This document shows, one piece after another, positions 32,301-40,547 of a DNA stretch of 64,000 bases (position 1 is the stretch's first letter; each line of letters begins with the position of its first letter). A program made the position numbers and the translations under genes. The notes under the pieces are model-generated. The model was not told the origin of the DNA, did not search any database, and saw nothing but the letters and a program-made list of their open reading frames with translations. The DNA is from Arthrobacter oryzae. GTDB taxonomy: Bacteria; Actinomycetota; Actinomycetes; Actinomycetales; Micrococcaceae. The stretch lies in assembly GCF_030812315.1 (NCBI RefSeq), contig NZ_JAUSSM010000005.1, positions 62,001-126,000 of the forward strand. Reading direction: 5' to 3'.

Positions 32301-34256
32301 AAGGGCGGCAACGGAAACGACGCCATCGACGCCGGCCCCGGCCTGGACATCATCATGTCCGGTGAGGGCGATGACTTTGCCAACGGCGGCCTCAACGGCA
32401 ACGAAACATTCGCAGGCGAAGGCAACGACCTGGTCCTCTCCGGCGACGGCCCCGACGCAGTGTTCGGCGGCGGCGGTGACGACTGGCAGGAAGGCGGAAA
32501 TGCCAACGACCTGCTCCAGGGCGACAGCGGAGCACCGTTCTTCGACGACATCAACGCACCGGGGCATGACGTCCTGATCGGCGATTCCGGCGAAGACGAC
32601 TACGACGCTGAAGGCGGCGACGACGTCATGGTCGCCGGCCCCGGCATCGAACGCAACCACGGTGTTTTCGGCTTCGACTGGGTCACGCACGCCCGCTCCG
32701 TCGAACGGGCCGACTCGGACATGAGGCAGATCATCGTCGACGGACCGAACGCACTCAAGGACCGTTTCCTGCTCGTCGAAGCCCTCTCCGGCTGGGACAA
32801 GGACGACGTACTCCGGGGCGACGACGAAGTGCCGTCAGAGCCGAACACAGAGGTCAACGTCGACGGCCTGACCAACGAGCTCGATGCCGCCGGCATCGCC
32901 CGCATCAACGGCCTGGCCGCCCTGCTCCCGGCAGGCGCAACGACTTTCGGCGCCGGCAACATCATCATCGGCGGTTCGGGCAGTGACGAGATCTGGGGCA
33001 ACGGCGCCGATGACGTCATCGACGGCGACAAATGGCTCAACGTCCGGCTCAGCGTCCGCGACGCACAGGGCGCCGAGACCAGGTCGGTGACGACCCTGTC
33101 GGAGCTCCAGGCGGACATCATGGCCGGGAACATCGATCCGGGCAACGTCGAGATCGTCCGGGAAATCCTCTCCACCCCCGGCGACGGCGACATCGACACG
33201 GCAGTCTTCTCCGGAGCAATGGACGAATACGACATCACCACCGCCGACGGCGTGACCACCGTGTCCCACACGGGCGGCAACGGCGACGACGGCACGGACA
33301 GGATCACGAACGTCGAACGGCTGCGGTTTACCGACCAGACAGTGAACCTCACGGCACCCGTGGTCCAGGCTCCGGGAGCTCCGGTAATCGGAACGGCCGT
33401 GGCGGGAGACGCGTCAGCGACGGTGGCCTTCACTGCACCGACAGCAGGGTCCCCGGCTGAGTCCTTCAGCGTGGAAGTCCGCACCGGCACCACCGTGGTC
33501 CGGACCATCGACGATGTGCCCGGAAATGCCACCAGCCACCAGATCACCGGCCTGACAAACGGCACGGCATACAACTTCCAGGTGCGGGCGGTCAACGCAG
33601 CCGGCGAGAGCCCCTGGTCGGCCTCGTCCAACGAGGTGACGCCACGGGTACCGGCCTACGTTCCTCCGGCGGTCTCTCCGTTTGCGGATGTCTCCACCAC
33701 CCAGCTGTACTACCTGGAGATGGCGTGGCTGGCAGACCAGGGCATCTCCACGGGCTGGACTGAAGCCAACGGCACTGTGACCTACCGCCCGCTGCAATCC
33801 ATTAACAGGGATGCGATGGCTGCCTTCCTGTACCGGATGGCCGGCTCCCCGGAGTTCACGGCACCCGCGGTCTCACCGTTCGCTGACGTGTCCACGGGCC
33901 AGCAGTTCTACAAGGAAATGGCATGGCTCGCGGACCAGGGCATCTCCACCGGCTGGACTGAGGCCAACGGAACGGTGACGTACCGTCCGCTGCAGTCCAT
34001 CAGCCGGGACGCGATGGCAGCCTTCCTCTACCGGGCAGCAGGTTCGCCGGAGTTCACGGCACCGGTTGCGTCGCCGTTCGTGGATGTGTCCACAGGCCAG
34101 CAGTTCTACAAGGAAATGGCATGGCTGGCAGACCAGGGCATCTCCACCGGCTGGACTGAAGCAAACGGTACGGTCACGTACCGGCCGCTGCAGCCGATCA
34201 GCAGGGACGCTATGGCGGCCTTCCTTTACCGGATGGGCAATCCGACGGCCGGCTGA
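29382..34256 (+). CDS. Giant secreted heme peroxidase with RTX-like repeats, fibronectin III and three SLH domains
   Basis: The ATG follows GGAGGAAAGG. A basic N-terminus and a hydrophobic core ending ...LAPAVSAA form the signal peptide. Residues ~60-870 are an animal-type (peroxidase-cyclooxygenase) heme peroxidase: distal His in GQFFDHGIDF (His245) with the Ca-binding Asp beside it, catalytic EHNRL, and proximal His in RFGHSML (His588). Residues ~925-1086 carry glycine/aspartate-rich Ca-binding repeats (GGDGND, GGNGND, GGGGDD), then a segment of unknown fold. An FN3 domain (~1327-1422) and three SLH repeats (~1430-1620) end the protein. It should sit on the cell wall and make oxidants or cross-link surface polymers. 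Total 1624 residues. A strong terminator follows. Confidence 0.92.
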   Translation: MAKHRKSRKGDGMPHTQGSAAGVTRKVTAGALALLIGAGVVPSVLAPAVSAAPTGQGFTLNAGDMRFILKQIKIAENHATKEDAQGNDVAGQPLLGNGPNQIASPLLPYGLRTVDGTDNNLVAGQEHYGSASREFPRLSDPEWRTSSGGQNYESVNTNVTDSGPRFVSNVIVDQTVTNPAAVAAAGKAHRTVNDSPTAVPCVSEGVPENCVPAGETLDIPNVTTDFGLSPPYNGMFALFGQFFDHGIDFTKKTKNYVMMPLSPDDPLYVPGGRTNFMLLNRAENQPGPDGVLGTADDVQNGTNTDSPWVDQSQTYSSHSSHQVFLRHYTLNENGDPVSTGELIEGAPGGMATWADIKDQARTMLGLELSDVDVADIPKLATDQYGRFLRGPNGLPQYETATGRVEGNLAAPVAPPANVERIGIAFLDDIAHTAAPFNSQTGAPLQPDGDGDVNDVNVPRPAGEYDDEMLDKHFIAGDGRVNENIGLTAIHQVFHSEHNRLVGYMEELVTSLNLDVNEWKLPNGEWNGERLFQAARYVTEMEYQHIVFEDFARKIQPGINPFNVFTQSDTGIDPAIHAEFAHATYRFGHSMLTETVDRKTNDGTDIGMPLLDAFLNPPAYYSSPNGTLTPEQAAGAIAMGMTDQVGAELDEFVTDTLRNNVLGLPLDLASLNIARGRETGVPSLNKFRSQLYAQTGESSLKPYTSWVDFGQNLKHPDSVVNFMAAYGTHGTITAATSITDKRIAAQRLFDMDTADPATPADAYDFVNSAGAWAAQPSGLDSVDLWVGGLAEYQNLFGGLLGSTFNYIFERQMTDLQDGDRMYYLSRTSGLNLRTQLEGNSLAELIMRNTDASALKADVFGVADCEFEIGRISAGTGNSVADDLASACDESALLMRMSDGTIRYRVSNTVDRPGLNAQSTFNGTSLGDRIWGGIDNDTFWGNDGNDIIEGNDGADTVLGGDGNDRITDSHGDDVLKGGNGNDAIDAGPGLDIIMSGEGDDFANGGLNGNETFAGEGNDLVLSGDGPDAVFGGGGDDWQEGGNANDLLQGDSGAPFFDDINAPGHDVLIGDSGEDDYDAEGGDDVMVAGPGIERNHGVFGFDWVTHARSVERADSDMRQIIVDGPNALKDRFLLVEALSGWDKDDVLRGDDEVPSEPNTEVNVDGLTNELDAAGIARINGLAALLPAGATTFGAGNIIIGGSGSDEIWGNGADDVIDGDKWLNVRLSVRDAQGAETRSVTTLSELQADIMAGNIDPGNVEIVREILSTPGDGDIDTAVFSGAMDEYDITTADGVTTVSHTGGNGDDGTDRITNVERLRFTDQTVNLTAPVVQAPGAPVIGTAVAGDASATVAFTAPTAGSPAESFSVEVRTGTTVVRTIDDVPGNATSHQITGLTNGTAYNFQVRAVNAAGESPWSASSNEVTPRVPAYVPPAVSPFADVSTTQLYYLEMAWLADQGISTGWTEANGTVTYRPLQSINRDAMAAFLYRMAGSPEFTAPAVSPFADVSTGQQFYKEMAWLADQGISTGWTEANGTVTYRPLQSISRDAMAAFLYRAAGSPEFTAPVASPFVDVSTGQQFYKEMAWLADQGISTGWTEANGTVTYRPLQPISRDAMAAFLYRMGNPTAG

Positions 34257-34279
34257 CAGCCTGAACGCTCACAAAGCAA

Positions 34280-34310
34280 AGACAGGCCCCGGGGCATCCG
34301 GGGCCTGTCT
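34280..34310 (+). terminator. Terminator after the peroxidase gene
   Basis: A perfect 13-bp stem (34280-34292 with 34298-34310) with a 5-nt loop (GGCAT) is followed by TCGTGTTTG. It lies 24 nt beyond the peroxidase stop. Confidence 0.88.
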
Positions 34311-34424
34311 TCGTGTTTGATTCTTCGCTCCTTGTGGCTTCTGTGCAGTACTTGCTCACCTGTCACTCCAGGCTCAGGAATTACTCGGCCAAGAGCTTTC
34401 CTGTACTCGGTTGGCCGCTCCCGA

Positions 34425-34482
34425 CCTACCCGTCGGTAAAGACGGGTGTACGTGTCTTTGCCCCCACGCAAAGACAGGTAGG
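34425..34482 (+). promoter_or_regulatory. Cluster of AAAGAC-type elements and hairpins upstream of the SARP gene
   Basis: CGCAAAGACAGGTAG (34467-34481) matches the P1/P2 block at 14 of 15 positions, and a second copy AAAGACGGGTG lies at 34438-34448. Inverted partners are present: ACCCGTC (34428-34434) pairs with GACGGGT (34441-34447), GTCTTTG (34454-34460) with CAAAGAC (34469-34475), and CCTACC (34425-34430) with GGTAGG (34477-34482). No YACTC or convincing -10 box stands at the P1-P4 spacing. The rest of 34311-34605 shows no gene. Confidence 0.5.
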
Positions 34483-34605
34483 AGGATCGCTTTGTGGGCC
34501 CCTTCACCCGTGTCACGGTGGTTTTGGAAAGCCGGAATGAACAGCACCGCACCGCTGGTTCATCCGACCGGAAGGCATCGGCCAGCTTCGCATGCCAGGG
34601 GAAAA

Positions 34606-35556
34606 ATGGAGAAAATCGTGGGGAATACTCCTGAATCATCAAAGGCCATATCTGTTCGGCTGTTTGGCATGTTCGAGGTCCGGCGCAACGGTGCGTCACT
34701 GTCCGCCGTCGATATGGGCGGATGCAAGCCGCGGCACATATTCGAGATATTGCTTCTGAATTTGGGCAGCCCCGTGTCCAAGAGCCGGATAATTGACATT
34801 CTTTGGGGCTCCAGCGCCGGCGGCGGAACCGTCGCAACACTGGAAAGCTATGTCAGCGGTATCCGCCGCGCGATCCAGCCGGGCAACACCAAGGACGGCC
34901 CGCTCCGTACTGCCAATGGCGGCTACCTCCTGGATCCGCAGCTTGTTGACCTCGACCTCTCCAAATTCCGCCAGCTGATCAGGAACGCCGCCCAAGCCTC
35001 GCCCGAGGAGGCCTACCCCCTGCTGACCGAGGCCCTGGACCTGTCCGCGGATCCGCTGCTTGGCTCAGAACTGGCCGCAGATTGGGCCGATGAGGCGAGG
35101 ACACGGCACTTGGCCGATAGAGTGGCTGCCCAGATCCACGCCGCGGAAACGGCCGCCCTGCTCAACCGGCCTACGGAATCCGTCCGCATGGCACGGGCAG
35201 CCGTGGCGTCCGACCCACTCAACGAGCGGGCATGGACAGTGCTGGTCACTGCCTACGAACTGGCCGGGCTGCCTGCCGAAGGACTGTCCGCGTACGCGCG
35301 CTGTCGGCGGATCTTTGACCGTGACCTCGGCTGCGCCCCGGGTCCGGCGCTGCAGGCAGCGCACCTGAGGCTCCTGCGCCAGCACGCGGAGGCAGACGTG
35401 GAGCTGTCGGAAGTCATGGCCGCACTGCTGTATCTGGGGGAGACCCTGAGCGGCCGCAGGCAGCCAGCCGGATTCGCCGCCGAGGCCGGCCTCACCCGCG
35501 AACATGCCGGACGCATCGTTGACTCCTTCCTCCAGAGGGCCCGGGCCGCTGTCTGA
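34606..35556 (+). CDS. SARP/AfsR-type transcriptional regulator with BTAD domain
   Basis: The frame opens at 34411, but ATG 34606 (MEKIVGNTPESSK) behind AGGGG leads straight into the winged-helix OmpR-type domain (ISVRLFGMFEVRRNG ... GGYLLDP, residues ~15-105). A bacterial transcriptional activation domain of TPR type follows (~110-255; LDLSKFRQLI, LNERAWTVLVTAYELAG, RDLGCAPGP). SARP proteins bind direct repeats near -35 and activate secondary-metabolite or developmental genes. A short C-terminal segment (~260-316) is not assigned. Repeated AAAGAC elements upstream link it to the polysaccharide promoters (inference). Length 316 residues. Confidence 0.87.
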   Translation: MEKIVGNTPESSKAISVRLFGMFEVRRNGASLSAVDMGGCKPRHIFEILLLNLGSPVSKSRIIDILWGSSAGGGTVATLESYVSGIRRAIQPGNTKDGPLRTANGGYLLDPQLVDLDLSKFRQLIRNAAQASPEEAYPLLTEALDLSADPLLGSELAADWADEARTRHLADRVAAQIHAAETAALLNRPTESVRMARAAVASDPLNERAWTVLVTAYELAGLPAEGLSAYARCRRIFDRDLGCAPGPALQAAHLRLLRQHAEADVELSEVMAALLYLGETLSGRRQPAGFAAEAGLTREHAGRIVDSFLQRARAAV

Positions 35557-35590
35557 CGTGCTCCCGGCTCCGCGGTCGCGGTAGGCTGGG

Positions 35591-35622
35591 AAGACCCGGG
35601 ATTCTCGCGAATTTCGGGTCTT
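35591..35622 (+). terminator. Stem-loop between the SARP gene and mfd
   Basis: AAGACCCG (35591-35598) pairs with CGGGTCTT (35615-35622) around a 16-nt loop, 35 nt past the SARP stop. It is a modest terminator. A TAGGCT just before it (35582-35587) could be a -10 box for mfd, in which case the hairpin would lie in the leader. Confidence 0.45.
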
Positions 35623-35663
35623 CGTGTTGCCTGCTTTCCCGTGATCATTCAGGAGCTTCTGCC

Positions 35664-38600
35664 ATGAGCCTCAACGGCCCGTCCCTCACAGGCCTGCGCC
35701 GCGCGCTCGCCGGAGACAAGACCTTTGCCCGGGTGCAGGCTGAAGCGTCCCGAAGCTTTGGATCCCGCAGCGAGGACTACCAGATCAGCGCACCTGCGGG
35801 CCTGCGCGCGGCACTGCTGGCGGAAATGTCCGACGGCCTGGCGGCGCTCACCGCCCCCCATGCTGGCTCTGAGGGAAACAACGACGACGGCGGAGCGCCC
35901 CTGGTGCTGGCCGTTACCGCCACCGGACGGGAAGCGGAAGACCTCACCGCAGCCCTGCGGGCCTACCTGCCGGCCGATGCGGTGGTTGAATTCCCGAGCT
36001 GGGAAACCCTTCCGCATGAGCGGCTGTCCCCGCGCTCGGACACCGTGGGCCGCCGCCTGTCCGTGCTGCGCAGGCTGGCGCACCCCAAGACGGCCTCGGG
36101 AGGGCCGATCCGTGTGGTGGTGGCTCCTGTCCGCGCGGTGGTTCAGCCGATCGTGGCCGGGCTCGGCGAGCTGGTTCCCGTCACGCTGCGGGTTGGCCAG
36201 GAAGTCCCCTTCAGCGACGTGGTGCGCAGCCTCGCCGACGCCGCCTACGCCCGCGTGGACATGGTGACGCACCGGGGCGAGTTCGCCGTCCGAGGCGGCA
36301 TCCTGGACGTCTTCCCGCCCACCGAGGACCACCCCGTCCGGGTGGAGTTCTTCGGCGATGAGGTGGACCAGATGCGCTGGTTCGCCGTCGCCGACCAGCG
36401 GTCACTGTCCTCGCCCGGCCTGCACCACCCCACCGAACTGCATGCCCCGCCGTGCCGCGAAATCCTGATCACCCCTTCCGTGATGTCCCGGGCCGCGACG
36501 CTGAAGGCCCAGCTGCCAGCCGCTGCCGACATGCTGGAGAAGATTGCCGGCGGTATCACGGTGGAAGGCATGGAATCGCTGGCCCCCGTGCTGGTGGATG
36601 AAATGGTTCCCTTCGTGGAACAGCTGCCCGCCGGGTCCATCTCCGTGGTGATCGAGCCGGAAAAGGTCCGCACCCGCGCCCACGACCTTGCGGCCACCAA
36701 CGAGGAGTTCCTGGAAGCGGCATGGTCCACGGCGTCGGACGGCGGCACGGCACCTCTGGATCTGAGCTCGCAGGCCTCAGCGGCCCTGCATTCGGCCAGC
36801 TTCCGCTCCCTGACGGACACCCGCAGCTCCGCCCTTGGCCAGGAAGTCTCGTGGTGGTCCATCACCTCGCTGGCCACCGATGAAGAGCTGACGCCGGACA
36901 TCAACGTGCTCAACCTGCATGCCCGCGAGCCCCGCGGCTACCAGGGCGACGTGGCGGAGATGATGGAGTTCATCGGCTCGCACGTCCGGGACCAGTGGCG
37001 CATCGTCGTTGCCACGGAAGGTCCCGGGCCGGCCCAGCGGCTGGCCGAACTTTTCCACGACGCCGACATCCCGTGCGCCCGGGTGGACTCGCTGAATGAC
37101 GAACCGCAGGCGGGCCTCATCGAGGTGACCACCGCCGCCGTCGGACGCGGTTTTGTCCTGGACGGGCTCAAACTGGGGCTGCTGACGGAGGCGGACCTGC
37201 TGGGACGCACGTCCGCCGGTTCGACGAAGGACATGCGGCGCATGCCGTCCAAACGGCGGAATGCAGTGGACCCGCTGCAGCTCGTGGCCGGGGACTCCGT
37301 GGTGCACGAACAGCACGGCATCGGCCGGTTCGTGGAGCTGATCCAGCGCAAGGTGGCGGGAGGCGGCGACGGCGTCCGCGAGTACCTGGTCCTGGAGTAC
37401 GCCCCATCCAAACGCGGGGCTCCCGGCGACCGGCTCTTTGTTCCCACCGACCAGCTGGACCAGGTCACCCGCTACGTGGGCGGCGATACTCCGGCGCTGA
37501 GCAAGATGGGCGGCGCGGACTGGGCGAGCACCAAGTCCAAGGCCCGCAAGGCGGTCAAGGAGATCGCCGGCGAGCTGATCCGGCTTTACTCGGCCCGGAT
37601 GGCCTCCCGCGGCTACGCTTTCGGCCCGGACACCCCTTGGCAGCGGGAACTGGAGGAGGCCTTCCCGTACGTGGAGACCCCGGACCAGCTGACCACGATC
37701 AACGAGGTCAAGGCGGACATGGAGCGTGAGATCCCGATGGACCGCCTGATCTCCGGCGACGTCGGGTACGGCAAGACCGAGATCGCGGTCCGTGCAGCGT
37801 TCAAGGCCGTGCAGGATGGCAAACAGGTGGCCGTGCTGGTGCCCACGACGCTGCTCGCCCAGCAGCACTACGAGACCTTCACCGAACGGTTCTCCGGCTT
37901 CCCGCTGATCGTCAAGCCGCTGTCCCGCTTCCAGAGCGGCAAGGAGGCCAAGGAAACCGCTGACGGCGTCAAGAGCGGATCCGTGGACGTCGTCATCGGC
38001 ACGCACCGGCTGCTGTCCAAGGACTTCGGCTTCAAGGACCTCGGCCTGGTGATCGTGGATGAGGAGCAGCGCTTCGGAGTCGAACACAAAGAGGCGCTCA
38101 AGAAGATGCGCACCAACGTGGACGTCCTGGCCATGAGCGCCACCCCGATTCCGCGCACCCTGGAAATGTCCCTGACCGGGATCCGCGAGACCTCCACGCT
38201 GGCCACTCCGCCGGAGGAACGGCACCCGGTGCTGACCTACGTGGGTCCCTACACGGACAAGCAGACCTCCGCGGCGATCCGCCGCGAGCTGATGCGCGAA
38301 GGCCAGGTGTTCTTCGTCCACAACCGGGTGTCCACCATCGACCGCACTGCAGCGAAGATCCGGGAACTGGTCCCGGAAGCCCGCGTGGAGGTGGCCCACG
38401 GCCAGATGTCCGAAAGCCGCCTCGAGCAGATCATCGTGGACTTCTGGGAGAAGCGCTTCGACGTCCTGGTGTGCACCACCATCATCGAAACCGGCCTGGA
38501 CATTTCCAATGCCAACACCCTGATCGTGGACGGCGCGGACAAGTACGGCCTGTCCCAGCTCCACCAGCTGCGCGGACGCGTGGGCCGCGGCCGCGAACGC

Positions 38601-39341
38601 GCCTACGCGTACTTCCTGTACCCGTCGGAGAAGCCCCTGGGTGAGGTGGCGCTGGAACGGCTCAAGGCTGTGGCCACCCACAACGAGCTCGGTGCAGGCA
38701 TGCAGCTGGCCATGAAGGACCTTGAAATCCGCGGCGCCGGCAACCTGCTCGGCGGCGAACAGTCCGGCCACATCCAGGGTGTGGGCTTCGACCTCTACAT
38801 CCGCCTCGTTGGCGAGGCGGTGGCGGACTTCCGCGGCGAGGCCGAGGAAAAGGCCGCGGAGATGAAGATCGAACTGCCCGTCAACGCCCACCTGCCGCAC
38901 GACTACGTGCCGGGCGAGCGGCTGCGCCTCGAGGCCTACCGCAAACTGGCTGCCGCCCTCACGAACGAGGCCATCGACGAGGTCCTGGCCGAACTCGTGG
39001 ACCGTTACGGCGAGCCGCCGCTGCCCGCCCAGAACCTGATCGCCGTCGCCCGCTTCCGCGTGGGAGCCCGCGAAGCCGGGCTGTCCGACGTCGCCCTGCA
39101 GGGAAACTTCATCAAGTTTTCGCCGGCGCAGCTGCCCGAATCGAAGACCATGCGGCTCAACCGCATGTATCCCGGGGCGCAGTCCAAGCCTGCCCTCGAC
39201 GCGGTGCTCATCCCCAAGCCGAAGACCGCCAAAATCGGTGGCCGGGACCTGCAGGACGCCGAGATCCTGGAGTGGGCCAACGGAGTGATCCGGAACATTT
39301 TCTCCGACTCGGCAGTCCCTGCAACACCGGCGGTGAAATAA
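35664..39341 (+). CDS. mfd: Transcription-repair coupling factor Mfd
   Basis: Mfd removes stalled RNA polymerase from DNA lesions and recruits UvrA. All modules are visible in 1225 residues. These are the UvrB-like N-terminal region (LPHERLSPRSDTVGRRL), the RNA-polymerase interaction domain (VVHEQHGIGRFVE, ~540), and a RecG-like translocase with Walker A GDVGYGKTE (~698) and DEEQ (~797). The translocation motif RGRVGRGRERAYAYF lies at ~968, followed by the C-terminal UvrA-binding-masking domain. AGGAG precedes the ATG. The metal-dependent-hydrolase gene follows after 4 nt. Confidence 0.97.
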   Translation: MSLNGPSLTGLRRALAGDKTFARVQAEASRSFGSRSEDYQISAPAGLRAALLAEMSDGLAALTAPHAGSEGNNDDGGAPLVLAVTATGREAEDLTAALRAYLPADAVVEFPSWETLPHERLSPRSDTVGRRLSVLRRLAHPKTASGGPIRVVVAPVRAVVQPIVAGLGELVPVTLRVGQEVPFSDVVRSLADAAYARVDMVTHRGEFAVRGGILDVFPPTEDHPVRVEFFGDEVDQMRWFAVADQRSLSSPGLHHPTELHAPPCREILITPSVMSRAATLKAQLPAAADMLEKIAGGITVEGMESLAPVLVDEMVPFVEQLPAGSISVVIEPEKVRTRAHDLAATNEEFLEAAWSTASDGGTAPLDLSSQASAALHSASFRSLTDTRSSALGQEVSWWSITSLATDEELTPDINVLNLHAREPRGYQGDVAEMMEFIGSHVRDQWRIVVATEGPGPAQRLAELFHDADIPCARVDSLNDEPQAGLIEVTTAAVGRGFVLDGLKLGLLTEADLLGRTSAGSTKDMRRMPSKRRNAVDPLQLVAGDSVVHEQHGIGRFVELIQRKVAGGGDGVREYLVLEYAPSKRGAPGDRLFVPTDQLDQVTRYVGGDTPALSKMGGADWASTKSKARKAVKEIAGELIRLYSARMASRGYAFGPDTPWQRELEEAFPYVETPDQLTTINEVKADMEREIPMDRLISGDVGYGKTEIAVRAAFKAVQDGKQVAVLVPTTLLAQQHYETFTERFSGFPLIVKPLSRFQSGKEAKETADGVKSGSVDVVIGTHRLLSKDFGFKDLGLVIVDEEQRFGVEHKEALKKMRTNVDVLAMSATPIPRTLEMSLTGIRETSTLATPPEERHPVLTYVGPYTDKQTSAAIRRELMREGQVFFVHNRVSTIDRTAAKIRELVPEARVEVAHGQMSESRLEQIIVDFWEKRFDVLVCTTIIETGLDISNANTLIVDGADKYGLSQLHQLRGRVGRGRERAYAYFLYPSEKPLGEVALERLKAVATHNELGAGMQLAMKDLEIRGAGNLLGGEQSGHIQGVGFDLYIRLVGEAVADFRGEAEEKAAEMKIELPVNAHLPHDYVPGERLRLEAYRKLAAALTNEAIDEVLAELVDRYGEPPLPAQNLIAVARFRVGAREAGLSDVALQGNFIKFSPAQLPESKTMRLNRMYPGAQSKPALDAVLIPKPKTAKIGGRDLQDAEILEWANGVIRNIFSDSAVPATPAVK

Positions 39342-39345
39342 AAGA

Positions 39346-40170
39346 ATGATGGGAGGGCATCACGCCGCGTCGGGAGCCGCGGCGTGGGTAGCTATTGCGT
39401 CCACGGGACCGTACACCCTGGGCTGGTACCCGCTGGACGCCACCGGAATCCTGATTGGCGGCATGGCGACGGCGGGAACTGCGCTGATTTGCGACTGGGA
39501 CCACCGCCACAGCACCGTGGCCAACTCGCTGCCGCCGCTGTCCAACGTGATTGCCGTGGGCATTGAAAACGCCAGCGGCGGGCACCGGCAGGGTACGCAC
39601 TCGGTGCTCGGGGCGGCCTTCTTCGTGTTGCTCGCCACATTGGCCGGGCAGATCCAGCTGCAGACGGACTGGGGGCTGCTCTCGGTGGGCGCGGGACTGC
39701 TCTGCATGTTCATGATCAACATTGCCGCGAAGGCGCTCAAGCTGTTCCCGAAGGCCGGCTTCATCAGCAACTGGCTCTTCGCCCTGGCCATGGCCGGGCT
39801 GGTGACCTGGTTCGCGCCGGACCAGTGGACGTGGCTGCCGATCTCGATGCTGACCGGCGTGGTGGTGCATATCGTGGGAGACATGATCACCACCGGGGGA
39901 GTGCCGTTGCTGTGGCCGATCGTGATCAAGCCGCCCAAGTTCCTGCGGAAACTGCCGGTGCTCAACGACATCTGGAAGTCGAACGGCGCTTTTTCCATTC
40001 CGCTGCTGGGGCGGGCGGGCTCCAAACGGGAGTGGCTCGTGCTGATCCCCGTGAGCGCCTACGCCATGGTGGGAATGTGCGTGGCGGCCTGGGCGCTGGC
40101 CAAGTCGCACTACCCGGCAGCCCTTGCATTCGGAAGCTCCCTGGTCAGCGGCCTGCTCGGCACCGGCTAG
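39346..40170 (+). CDS. Membrane-bound metal-dependent hydrolase, YdjM/DUF457 family
   Basis: This 274-residue protein starts 4 nt after the mfd stop. It has the YdjM pattern: a His-rich N-terminus (MMGGHHAASG), the acidic/His motif CDWDHRHSTVAN, GTHSVLG, and HIVGDMITTGGVPLLWPI. Four to five membrane helices lie between these. The conserved Asp and His residues are expected to bind a metal at the membrane surface. E. coli YdjM is under LexA control; no SOS box was recognised here. Substrate unknown. The link to mfd is by position only. Confidence 0.85.
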   Translation: MMGGHHAASGAAAWVAIASTGPYTLGWYPLDATGILIGGMATAGTALICDWDHRHSTVANSLPPLSNVIAVGIENASGGHRQGTHSVLGAAFFVLLATLAGQIQLQTDWGLLSVGAGLLCMFMINIAAKALKLFPKAGFISNWLFALAMAGLVTWFAPDQWTWLPISMLTGVVVHIVGDMITTGGVPLLWPIVIKPPKFLRKLPVLNDIWKSNGAFSIPLLGRAGSKREWLVLIPVSAYAMVGMCVAAWALAKSHYPAALAFGSSLVSGLLGTG

Positions 40171-40195
40171 CCGCTGTACCAACGCTCTTAAATGG

Positions 40196-40226
40196 CTGAA
40201 GCCCCCGGGAGATCCGGGGGCTTCAG
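40196..40226. terminator. Bidirectional terminator after the YdjM-like gene
   Basis: A perfect 13-bp stem (40196-40208 with 40214-40226) has a 5-nt loop and TAGTTTTAG on the right. It lies between convergent genes. Confidence 0.85.
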
Positions 40227-40245
40227 CTAGTTTTAGTTGTGGGTC

Positions 40246-40476
40246 CTAGTGCTCGCCGGCAGAATCCGAACGGCCCAGGACGGTCTGTGGGATCCAGAAC
40301 GCTGCGGCGAAGAGGCCCAAGCACACAGCCATCGGCCACGGGTTGCCCAGCGTGAGGAACGACAGCGAGTAGATGGAGCCGAGGAACAGGGCCATCATGA
40401 TGACGAAAATGACGATGCTGGCTGCAAGGTTGTTCTCGTTCTGAGGGGTCTTGGGGCTATCAACGGTCTTGGACAT
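40246..40476 (-). CDS. Small two-helix membrane protein of unknown function
   Basis: The 76-residue product has a polar N-terminus (MSKTVDSPKTPQNENN), then two hydrophobic helices (LAASIVIFVIMMALFLGSIY and PWPMAVCLGLFAAAFWIP), then a polar tail. GAGGAG stands just before the ATG in the minus direction. Similar small proteins are common in Micrococcaceae, but I do not recognise a named family. It converges on the YdjM-like gene and lies downstream of deoC on the same strand. Confidence 0.75.
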   Translation of the reverse strand: MSKTVDSPKTPQNENNLAASIVIFVIMMALFLGSIYSLSFLTLGNPWPMAVCLGLFAAAFWIPQTVLGRSDSAGEH

Positions 40477-40547
40477 TCATTCCTCCTCGGCCCCGCAGGG
40501 CTCAAAACGCCCCGAAGGGCTCAAAAACTGTGGCGCTGCCGGATCTG

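Noticed and set aside
32155..32640. Tandem Gly-Asp coding repeats as a possible CRISPR or DNA repeat array
   Set aside because: The repetition is at protein level (calcium-binding repeats) and the DNA units are degenerate without spacers.
29820..32690. Long antisense ORFs (441 and 421 codons) under the peroxidase gene
   Set aside because: Shadow frames of the peroxidase coding sequence; the valine- and histidine-rich text has no family features.
36777..38900. 707-codon ORF antisense to mfd
   Set aside because: It lies wholly inside the certain mfd gene in a GC-rich shadow frame, with no recognisable domain.
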